Positions 37,397 through 45,390 of a DNA stretch of 64,000 bases are shown one piece after another. The position numbers and the translations under genes were made by a program. Source of the DNA: Opitutia bacterium ISCC 52 (GTDB lineage Bacteria > Verrucomicrobiota > Verrucomicrobiia > Opitutales > UBA2995). The first letter of the stretch is position 1, and each line of letters starts with the position of its first letter. The notes under the pieces were generated by a model that saw only the letters and a program-made list of their open reading frames with translations, had not been told where the DNA came from and made no database searches. Location: contig CP076040.1 in assembly GCA_014529675.2 (NCBI GenBank), positions 558,001-622,000 on the forward strand, in the 5' to 3' direction.

Positions 37397-40198
37397 TTAA
37401 TGGACTGCCTTGAAAGCATCGGATGCAACAACTCCCTGAAGCATTTCCTTCAAGTCTACAAGGTTGGCACTTTTCTTTCCACCCTCCTTATCTCGAGAGC
37501 TTTCGATATAGAAGGTATCTACAGCAATGTTTCTCTCAGTAGCAATTCTTGCGAAAGTGATATCATAACCTTTTTCGTATATCACTTTGCCTAGGAAATA
37601 GAGTAGGCCTATTTGATCGTAGGCTTCGACTTCCACCACTGTTTTCTGTAGTTCTACTTCGTGGTAGACGTCTACTGTTTCTGGAAAGGGTGTGTGGCTA
37701 TGTTTGTCGGTTGTGAAAAGATTGCTTGGCTTTTGGGACTTGGACTGATTCAGGATCGCTTTTGTGAGGTCTTTATTCTCTACCACGGCCATGTTGAGGC
37801 ATTCCTCGAATTTTTCTCTAACAGACTTGCTTTGAACAATACCTCCCTTGGCATCACAAACGTAAAATGTATCGATGGTAATGTGGTCCATTCGATTGAT
37901 GGCCTTGGCGCTAACGATATTCAAACCGGCAAGACTGAACGATCCAGCCAGTCTGTAAAATAATCCAGCGCGGTCCCAAGTGACGACCGTAACGGCTGTG
38001 TGCCCTTTGTTGAAATCATCCGTCCAATCATGAACCGGAGCTAGAGCAGCTAGTGATTCTGCCTCGCTTATATTTCGCAGCAACTGATTCACCAGCTTGA
38101 TGTGGATGATTAACTCTTCGACACGATTATGAACAAAGTAGCGTTCTGGTAGGAGGTTGCAGTGTGCATGGATCTCTTCCTGCGATACATCTTCGATGTT
38201 CAGACTGAGAAGCTTTTCGTAAATCATGCTCTTTTGCTTCTCCAGTACCTTTTCCAGGCTATTCTCGGAAGCGAGGTGGTTGCTGGTAGCGGTGAATAGT
38301 CTTCTATGTAGCATGTCCTTATAGCTATTCCAGAGGGAGGAAGAAGTGCCGCAAGCATCACAGTAGGTATGAATGTAGAGTAAGTTGAGTTGGGTCTGAT
38401 TCTCAACCTTGGCTGCAAAGGATTGAATGTTCTGCGGGTCATCAATGTCGTGATGCTGCCAGAATCGTGCCATTTCCAAGTGATTGCCTATAATAAATAA
38501 AATTTCTTTATGAAAACGTGGATCAACGTCCAAGCGTTTGAGAATCGGTTTTGATATTTCTACCCCCACTTTGTCATGCCCTTTAATGCCTTCTCCTTTT
38601 CCAATGTCGTGAAGCAAAAGGATTATATAGAGAATGGCAGGGTCGTCCAATCTGTGGAATTCCTCGCGGTAATGACGAAGCTCCTTCGATGTATCTGTCA
38701 CCACATTGTCCAGGTGTTTAATGGTATTCAGAATATGGAAATCGATTGTGTAGCGATGGTAATACTCATGCTGAACCAGGCAGGTGAGCTTCTCAAACTC
38801 AGGCATCATTTTTCCCAGAACGCCCAAGTCGTGCATGCTCTTCAAACTGGAGTAGACATTGCCCGCATCCGAAAGAATGGACCGAAACGTTTTATTAGCT
38901 TCAGGCGAGTGAATAACCTCGTCGTCAATCAGGTGGAGGGACTTGGTTATCAAGTTCGTTAGGTCGAAGTCTAGTTTTACTCCCAACTGCTGACGATGTC
39001 GAAATACTCGAATGAGTCTGAGCGGATCCTCCTTGAAGATCTTTCGGTTTTCCATTGTCAGTTCCTTACCGCGTAATATGAATCCATCGATCAATCGAGG
39101 GCGTTCGCTACGTCGCGAATTAAGGACTTCCCTGAATGAAATCTTTGTGCGGTCTGTCTCCAATAAGGCCAGCCGTTGCTCCAGTAGAATCGAGAGCTTT
39201 AGAATGTTTTGAGCATGCCGGTAATAATCACGCATAAACGCCTCTACGCGTTTGAGGGAATCTTCCTGAGGGTAATTGAAATTCTTAGCAGTTACGTACT
39301 GCATCTCAAAAGTCAGGATATCCGTTGGCCTGCCACTTTGAAAGTGCACTTCATTCCGGGTACGAATAAGAAAATCATAGGCTTTGCGAAGGCGCTTGCG
39401 CTCGTCTTTGGACAAGTAGCCTTTCTCAACCATTTCAGTAAGGCTGGATGTACCAAGCTTGATCTGCCCCATCCAAAGAAGGTTGTGGTAATCACGCAAT
39501 CCACCTACCGCATTCTTGATGTCTGGTTCTTGAATCAGAACTGTATCACCGAATTTAGCTCTTCGGGCTCTTTGATCAGCCAATCGATCCAGAATATACT
39601 GTTGAGCGTTTTTGTTGCAGAAGTTCCGGTAGGCTTGCTCGAAGATTTGAAACAAATTGGTGGATCCGGCGACCAGTCGCGATTCCAGCATCGCGTTCTT
39701 CGATTGCACATCGGCTTTGGCCTCTTCCATCGACTGTTTGATGGTTCTAGTAGAGTGACCGACTTTGAAACCGAGATCCCAAAGCATATAAAGAATGCGC
39801 TCCGTAAATACCTCTTGGAATTTTGGAAGAATTTTTGCGCGTATCTTTTCAGGATATAAGAACATGATGTCCACATCGCTGTAGGGACACATTTCCGCAC
39901 GTCCGTATCCGCCCAGTGCTAGCAGGCCTGTAGGGAAGGGCAGTTTCCCATACTCCTCCTCAAACGCCTTCATATCGTACTCAAACATATGACGGAGCAA
40001 CTGGTCGATCACGTGCGACCGGGCCTTCACTACTTTCATACCTGAGGTTTGCTTGTCATGTAGCTTGCGCAACTTGAGATCTTCCTGAGCCATCCATTTC
40101 TTATAAATTTCCAGGCGGTCTTGTCTGTCGCATTTCTCAGCAACATAGAGACGGACCGGTTTGGCCTTGGGTGGATCTTGTTCAGTGGTATTAGGCAT
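37397..40198 (-). CDS. glnD: PII uridylyltransferase/uridylyl-removing enzyme GlnD
   Basis: The nitrogen sensor that uridylylates PII when glutamine is low. The 933-aa protein has a nucleotidyltransferase domain with GGYGRAEMCPYSDVD (96-110; Asp108 and Asp110 are the metal ligands), an HD domain with LLLHDIGKGEG, and two C-terminal ACT domains (about 755-830 and 865-930). Both catalytic halves look intact. It is divergent from ybaB. PII (glnB) and glutamine synthetase genes are not in the window. Confidence 0.92.
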   Translation of the reverse strand: MPNTTEQDPPKAKPVRLYVAEKCDRQDRLEIYKKWMAQEDLKLRKLHDKQTSGMKVVKARSHVIDQLLRHMFEYDMKAFEEEYGKLPFPTGLLALGGYGRAEMCPYSDVDIMFLYPEKIRAKILPKFQEVFTERILYMLWDLGFKVGHSTRTIKQSMEEAKADVQSKNAMLESRLVAGSTNLFQIFEQAYRNFCNKNAQQYILDRLADQRARRAKFGDTVLIQEPDIKNAVGGLRDYHNLLWMGQIKLGTSSLTEMVEKGYLSKDERKRLRKAYDFLIRTRNEVHFQSGRPTDILTFEMQYVTAKNFNYPQEDSLKRVEAFMRDYYRHAQNILKLSILLEQRLALLETDRTKISFREVLNSRRSERPRLIDGFILRGKELTMENRKIFKEDPLRLIRVFRHRQQLGVKLDFDLTNLITKSLHLIDDEVIHSPEANKTFRSILSDAGNVYSSLKSMHDLGVLGKMMPEFEKLTCLVQHEYYHRYTIDFHILNTIKHLDNVVTDTSKELRHYREEFHRLDDPAILYIILLLHDIGKGEGIKGHDKVGVEISKPILKRLDVDPRFHKEILFIIGNHLEMARFWQHHDIDDPQNIQSFAAKVENQTQLNLLYIHTYCDACGTSSSLWNSYKDMLHRRLFTATSNHLASENSLEKVLEKQKSMIYEKLLSLNIEDVSQEEIHAHCNLLPERYFVHNRVEELIIHIKLVNQLLRNISEAESLAALAPVHDWTDDFNKGHTAVTVVTWDRAGLFYRLAGSFSLAGLNIVSAKAINRMDHITIDTFYVCDAKGGIVQSKSVREKFEECLNMAVVENKDLTKAILNQSKSQKPSNLFTTDKHSHTPFPETVDVYHEVELQKTVVEVEAYDQIGLLYFLGKVIYEKGYDITFARIATERNIAVDTFYIESSRDKEGGKKSANLVDLKEMLQGVVASDAFKAVH

Positions 40199-40352
40199 GA
40201 TTCAAAGGCAAAGGGTGTACGCGTAGCTTTTGAAAGGGCAAGGATCTTGTCTCGTTTCTACCTTTGGCAAACCGCTTGACTTGCATCGGGCTATGAGAAA
40301 CCGTCGATTCCTCTTATCCAACAAAATGATCTAACTCCTAATTTTATTTATC

Positions 40353-40661
40353 ATGGCAGGCGTAGGCAAACTACTCAAACAGGCTCAGAAAATGCAGAAA
40401 AAGATCGAGGCGCTCGAGGCCGAACTGGCTGAGCAGACGATGGATGTTTCTAGCGGAGGCGGTGCGATCAACATTACTGTGACCTTATCCGGTGATATTA
40501 AGGCGATCCAATTGGACCCAGAATTCCTCAAGGAGGATAAGGCTTTTGTGGAAGAGACACTGGCTATCGGAGTCCAAGATGCGATTGAAGCCGCCCGGAA
40601 GGGTAAGGAAGAAGCTATGGGAGATGTCACTGCTGGCATGCAAATGCCCGGTCTCTTCTAG
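40353..40661 (+). CDS. YbaB/EbfC family nucleoid-associated protein
   Basis: A 102-aa DNA-binding protein of the YbaB/EbfC family: KLLKQAQKMQKKIEALEAEL (N-terminal helix), then a V-T-L-S-G-D-I-K-A-I-x-L-D strand and the C-terminal GLF. In many bacteria it sits directly before recR, as here (18-bp gap), forming the ybaB-recR recombination unit. Confidence 0.92.
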   Translation: MAGVGKLLKQAQKMQKKIEALEAELAEQTMDVSSGGGAINITVTLSGDIKAIQLDPEFLKEDKAFVEETLAIGVQDAIEAARKGKEEAMGDVTAGMQMPGLF

Positions 40662-40679
40662 CTTTCATCTAGTCGTTGC

Positions 40680-41279
40680 ATGACGCCTTCGTTCGATCAT
40701 TTGGTTAAGCAGCTTAAGAAGTTGCCGGGCTTAGGGTTTCGTTCTGCCGAGCGAATTGCTCTCCACCTTCTGGTTGAACAACCAGATGTTATGCCCGGCC
40801 TCCTCGAAGCTTTGGAGAGTGCTTCCAAGCAAGTAGGCCGTTGTGAGCGCTGCGGCAATTTGGCTGAAGAAAGCCTCTGTTCAGTGTGTGAGGATCAGCG
40901 TCGTGATGACTCCCTTCTGTGCGTAGTCGAGCAGGTGCCTGACCTGATGGCTATTGAAAGTTCGGGATCTTATAGAGGGCTCTACCATGTCCTCCATGGG
41001 AAATTGTCTCCCATAAAGGGGATTGGTCCGGATCAGTTGAATCTCAACTCGATCGAAAAGCGCCTTGAGGAGTCGCCGATTTCAGAAGTTGTTTTGGCTC
41101 TCTCAAACGACATAGAAGGAGAAGCAACCTGCCACTACATTTCAGAGACTATGCTCGACGGTCGCCCCATCAAGATTAGTCGGATTGGCTTTGGCCTGCC
41201 GAGTGGGGGAGGGATCCTTTACGCCGACCAGATTACGGTGAAAAGTGCGATTGACGGCCGCAGAGACTACGACAGCTAG
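40680..41279 (+). CDS. recR: Recombination mediator RecR
   Basis: A 199-aa protein for RecFOR-dependent loading of RecA at gaps. It has the N-terminal helix-hairpin-helix (LKKLPGLGFRSAERIALHLL), a C4 zinc site (C55, C58, C67, C70) and a Toprim domain (about 80-175). Length is typical. The 18-bp spacing from ybaB supports co-transcription. Confidence 0.95.
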   Translation: MTPSFDHLVKQLKKLPGLGFRSAERIALHLLVEQPDVMPGLLEALESASKQVGRCERCGNLAEESLCSVCEDQRRDDSLLCVVEQVPDLMAIESSGSYRGLYHVLHGKLSPIKGIGPDQLNLNSIEKRLEESPISEVVLALSNDIEGEATCHYISETMLDGRPIKISRIGFGLPSGGGILYADQITVKSAIDGRRDYDS

Positions 41280-41292
41280 AAAGTTTCTTAAA

Positions 41293-41508
41293 CTAGCTCC
41301 TTTTTGCATGAGTGCCTGCAAATACGGCCACACAATAGGGAACGCAGTAAGTGAACATTAGCTTCGGCCAGTGAATGAGCTCCCAATTACCTCCCATGAT
41401 TGAATCTCCCTGGTTGATCAGGTTGAGGATCGTCCCCACGACCAGTGCTATTTTCAGACCTGTTAGTTGGATGGATCGGGTAGATGTGGTTTGGAGCCAG
41501 GATTCCAT
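41293..41508 (-). CDS. Small NrtS-like nitrate/nitrite transporter
   Basis: A 71-aa membrane protein with two hydrophobic helices. The patterns GLKIALVVGTILNLINQGD and WPKLMFTYCVPYCVAVF match the NrtS family (A-x-x-V-G-x-x-L-x-x-I-N-Q-G-D ... K-x-x-x-T-Y-x-V-P-Y), which imports nitrate or nitrite in cyanobacteria. I start at ATG 41508; the frame continues upstream but without family-like residues. Convergent with recR (13 bp). The gene is isolated and no nitrate reductase is nearby, so the role is inferred. Confidence 0.7.
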   Translation of the reverse strand: MESWLQTTSTRSIQLTGLKIALVVGTILNLINQGDSIMGGNWELIHWPKLMFTYCVPYCVAVFAGTHAKRS

Positions 41509-41748
41509 GGTCTTGCAGACTTGCAGTGCAACCATTGCTTGGCAAACCTGTCTTCTGAGGAGTGTCTTGAAATTCAGTAACGAGATTATGAGGGCCAGCA
41601 ATCTAGATCAAAATTTAGCTCAAGCAGGAGGTGAATCGATATTCATCGAGTGTGAAGCACTGAATTTTGGGCAGAAAGATGACTCATACTCGAAATTGAT
41701 GAATTCCAAGACAATCCCTAGTTCAACTCCAAGTACGGATAGCCATTT

Positions 41749-44643
41749 ATGAGATCTCTATTTTTCACCACTCTTTTTCTCGCCTCTGTCGTTAGCCTGT
41801 CCGCAGGATTCAAATTGGTTCAGGGGCCACTGCCAAACGACCCCATGCAGGTCCATATTTACGAATTGGATAACGGGCTCCGTGTATACCTGAGTGAGAA
41901 TTATGAGGAACCAAAATTTTTCGCTGAGTTATCCGTCCGCGCTGGGGGTGCCAACGACCCGGAAACCAACACCGGTCTGGCGCACTACCTGGAGCACCTT
42001 TTGTTCAAAGGAAACACCAAGCTCGGAACCCTGGACTGGGAGAAAGAGAAAGTTCACATCGATCGGATCGAGGAGCTTTACGAAGAGCGTTTTCACGAAA
42101 CGGATCCCGAAAAGCGGGAAGCTCTCTTCCGGGAAATTGCGGAGGAGTCAGCCAAAGCATCCCAGTATGCCATCCCCAACGAGATGGACAGTCTGGTGAA
42201 GCAGATGGGGCTCTCGTTCATCAATGCCGGCACGAGCAACGACTACACCGTTTACTTCATGGAGTTGCCATCTAATCGATTGGAGCAATGGGCCATGATC
42301 GAGTCCGACCGATACAGCGACCCGGTCTTTCGCCTTTTCCTTCCCGAACTGGAAATTGTCTACGAGGAGAAGAATCGCTCCAACGACAATAAGGATCGAT
42401 TGATCAGTGAGCTTATTTTTGAGCTTCGCTACCCGGATCATCCCTATGGAACTCAGACAGTGCTCGGTCACGTTGAGCATTTGAAGAACCCATCCATCAA
42501 GGCCATCTATGAATTCTTTAATACCTACTATGTTTCCAACAATGTAGCTCTCTGTTTATCGGGAGACTTTGAGATCGAACCTACCATCGAATTGATCGAC
42601 AAGTATTTCTCTCACTGGAAGCCCGGTGAAGTGCCTGAGTTTAAATACGGCCAAGCCAAGCCCATCACTGAACGCCGTACCGGTGAGATTTCTTACCCGG
42701 GTGAGGAGCAGGTGCAAATTGCCTTCTCGACTCAGCCAATTGGGCACGAAGATGTTGAAGCCCTGAAGCTGGTGGATATGATCTTGGATAACGCCAGTGC
42801 CGGACTCATCAACCTGAATCTTAATCAACAGCAAAAAGTGCTGTCAGCAGGATCCTTTCCTTACATCCGTAAATACGCGGGAACGCAATATATGTATGGA
42901 TCACCCAAGGAAGGGCAGACCCTTGAGGAGGTTGAGTCATTGTTGCTTGAGCAGTTGGAAATTATCAAACGAGGCGAGTTTGGTGACTGGTTGATTCCAG
43001 CCATTGTAGCTGACTTCAAGCGGTCTGAGAAACTGCAACTGGAGTCCAACTACTCACGTGCTGGAATCATGGCGACTTCCTACAACTCGTTAGTAGATTG
43101 GGAATACACCATTTCTGAGATCGATCGAATGGAGAAGTTGACGAAGAAAGATGTGGTTGCCGTGGCAAACAAATATTTTAACGCGCCGCACGTATCCGCT
43201 TATCGTCGCAATGGTGAGTATGAGCCACCCAAGGTTGCAAAACCAGAATTCGAGAAACCAGATGTATCAAGATTTGCTTCATCCGAATTTGGGAATCAAA
43301 TTTTAAGCCACCCGACCGCTCCGATCGAGCCCGATTTTTTGGAAGTAGGTGAGGATTACCAAATTGTCGAAGTGAGTGATGACGTGCGTTTGTTCTACAC
43401 GAAGAATCCCATGAACGATTTGTTCTCGCTTACCATGAGCTTCGAGTTCGGTAGTCGGGAAAATAATCGCTTGTTAGCAGCCAGTTTACTCCTCGATAAA
43501 GCCGGGACCCCGAACTTAAGTCCCGATGAGCTCAAGCAGGCCTGGTACTCCAAAGGTTCCAATTTCGCATTCTCAGTCGGGGACCATACTAGCTCCTTTT
43601 CGATCAGCGGACTGGATGAGAAGTTCGACGAGACGCTCGCGTTGATGCAGGAGTTTACCAGCAATCCTGTTTCAAGTCAGGAAGTTTTGGATACGCTGAA
43701 GCAGATTATTCTAAAACAGCGAAAGGATGCCAGAGAAGATATTCAGTCCCTCTACGCAGCCGTACGAAGCTACAACCGTTATGGTGATCAGTCGCCGTAC
43801 CTGACTCGCATGACCACCGAAGAACTCATGGCTTTGGAAGTGGATTCATTACTGGCCGAGGTCAGTAGTTTAAAGCAATACAAACACGATTACTTTTATG
43901 TAGGTGCTCTGCCGATAGAAAAGGTGAAAGCCAGTATTCTGGAGTATTCATCCGGGGCCAAGAATCTCAAGGATCCACTCCCACGCAACAGTGCTGACAT
44001 TCGTGAGCCGGAATCAACTGAAGTGTATTTCCTCGATTGGGAAACAGCACAGGCTCAAGTGAGAATTGAATTTGCTGATGGCACTTACAATGAAGACAAC
44101 GAGCTAGCTATTGAACTCTACAACGATTACTTCGGCGGTGGTATGTCGAGTGTGGTCTTCCAAGAGTTGCGAGAAGCGCGTGCTCTGGCTTATTCGGTAG
44201 GAGCCCTCTACCTGGAGCCGTCCTACCGAGATACGGAAAATCTGATGATCGGCGCTATCGGAACTCAGCCTGATAAAGCGGTGGAGGCACTCGAGGTCTT
44301 TCTCGAACTCTTTGATAATCTACCCGAATCAGAAGGTCGCTTCTCCAATACACTCGGCTCATTGGAAAACCAATATCGGGTAGGGAAGCTGGACTTCCGT
44401 GACATTCCAGGCACCGTTCGATCCTGGGAGCGCCTTGGATTTGAGTCCGATCCGCGACCACAACGTTTCCAGAATCTGGCTAGCGCAGATTTTGCCGATC
44501 TGACATTGTTCCACAAGGCACGCATTGCGAACAAACCAAAGTTGATTTCCATTGTTGGTCCCAGTGACCGGATCGATCTGGCAAGCATTGAGAAGCTTGG
44601 GGAGATTATCACGGTTACTCCCGATGACATCTTTCGGGATTGA
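41749..44643 (+). CDS. M16 family zinc peptidase (insulinase/pitrilysin-like)
   Basis: A 964-aa exported metallopeptidase. A signal peptide (1-20, SLSAGF) precedes the inverted zinc motif HYLEH (79-83, with catalytic Glu82), typical of M16 enzymes. Two M16 halves follow (about 40-490 and 540-950); the second half retains the fold (FDETLALMQEFTSNPVS, GGGMSSVVFQELREARALAY) but lacks the HxxEH motif, as is usual. It would degrade peptides in the periplasm. It stands alone before the HAD gene. Confidence 0.9.
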   Translation: MRSLFFTTLFLASVVSLSAGFKLVQGPLPNDPMQVHIYELDNGLRVYLSENYEEPKFFAELSVRAGGANDPETNTGLAHYLEHLLFKGNTKLGTLDWEKEKVHIDRIEELYEERFHETDPEKREALFREIAEESAKASQYAIPNEMDSLVKQMGLSFINAGTSNDYTVYFMELPSNRLEQWAMIESDRYSDPVFRLFLPELEIVYEEKNRSNDNKDRLISELIFELRYPDHPYGTQTVLGHVEHLKNPSIKAIYEFFNTYYVSNNVALCLSGDFEIEPTIELIDKYFSHWKPGEVPEFKYGQAKPITERRTGEISYPGEEQVQIAFSTQPIGHEDVEALKLVDMILDNASAGLINLNLNQQQKVLSAGSFPYIRKYAGTQYMYGSPKEGQTLEEVESLLLEQLEIIKRGEFGDWLIPAIVADFKRSEKLQLESNYSRAGIMATSYNSLVDWEYTISEIDRMEKLTKKDVVAVANKYFNAPHVSAYRRNGEYEPPKVAKPEFEKPDVSRFASSEFGNQILSHPTAPIEPDFLEVGEDYQIVEVSDDVRLFYTKNPMNDLFSLTMSFEFGSRENNRLLAASLLLDKAGTPNLSPDELKQAWYSKGSNFAFSVGDHTSSFSISGLDEKFDETLALMQEFTSNPVSSQEVLDTLKQIILKQRKDAREDIQSLYAAVRSYNRYGDQSPYLTRMTTEELMALEVDSLLAEVSSLKQYKHDYFYVGALPIEKVKASILEYSSGAKNLKDPLPRNSADIREPESTEVYFLDWETAQAQVRIEFADGTYNEDNELAIELYNDYFGGGMSSVVFQELREARALAYSVGALYLEPSYRDTENLMIGAIGTQPDKAVEALEVFLELFDNLPESEGRFSNTLGSLENQYRVGKLDFRDIPGTVRSWERLGFESDPRPQRFQNLASADFADLTLFHKARIANKPKLISIVGPSDRIDLASIEKLGEIITVTPDDIFRD

Positions 44644-44694
44644 TGCTTCTTCATTGCGCTCCTCCAACGATTCGCTTTCCTTCCAGCCTTTCTT

Positions 44695-45303
44695 ATGAAA
44701 CTGGATATTCCTGAAGGATCTTTTGAAGCTTATATTTTCGACTGCGACGGCACTTTAGCCGACTCGATGCCGCTGCACTACGCGGCATTCCAAAAGTCGT
44801 TTATTGAGATGGGCGTCGAGATCGAATTGAGCCCGGAAGTGTATTATGGCTTGGCTGGGGTGCCCATTCATGAATTTGCTCGTTACCTGGATAGGAAGTA
44901 TGGAACCACCATCGACAGTCATGAGCTCGACGAAGTGAAGAACCGTTTCTATCGTGACACATTGGATCAAGTCGGGCCTGTTGAAGCGGTTGTGAATGTG
45001 CTGAGAGATACTGTTGGAAAGCACCGTATAGCGGTTGCCTCTGGCGGAACGCGTCATTGTGTAAGTCGCACCCTGGAATTACTCAGGATCACTGATTTGG
45101 TGGAAGTATTGGTTACGGCCGAGGATGTTCAACGTGGCAAACCTGCTCCAGATATTTTCCTAAAGTCGGCAGAGTTGTTGGAGGTCGATCCAAAAGTGTG
45201 CCTTGTCTTCGAAGACGCCGGCCTCGGAATTGAAGCGGCCCATGCAGCCGGCATGCAAGCTGTTCATGTGAAGACGCACCCTTACCCTAAGTTAGAATTA
45301 TAG
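44695..45303 (+). CDS. HAD family hydrolase, beta-phosphoglucomutase-like
   Basis: A 202-aa haloacid dehalogenase-like phosphatase or phosphomutase. The nucleophile motif FDCDGTLADS has Asp16 and Asp18, followed by an alpha-helical cap; VASGGTRH and RGKPAPDIFL then FEDAGLGIEAAHAAGM supply motifs II to IV. The PFAM-like pattern fits the PGMB/GPH group, but the substrate cannot be assigned. Confidence 0.85.
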   Translation: MKLDIPEGSFEAYIFDCDGTLADSMPLHYAAFQKSFIEMGVEIELSPEVYYGLAGVPIHEFARYLDRKYGTTIDSHELDEVKNRFYRDTLDQVGPVEAVVNVLRDTVGKHRIAVASGGTRHCVSRTLELLRITDLVEVLVTAEDVQRGKPAPDIFLKSAELLEVDPKVCLVFEDAGLGIEAAHAAGMQAVHVKTHPYPKLEL

Positions 45304-45390
45304 GAAGGTGTTAGAATCTTTTTCTGCCGCGATCGTTTTGACATGTGTGGTTTCATTGATTTCATTCGTTTTTGTCCTACTTGAACCGGA

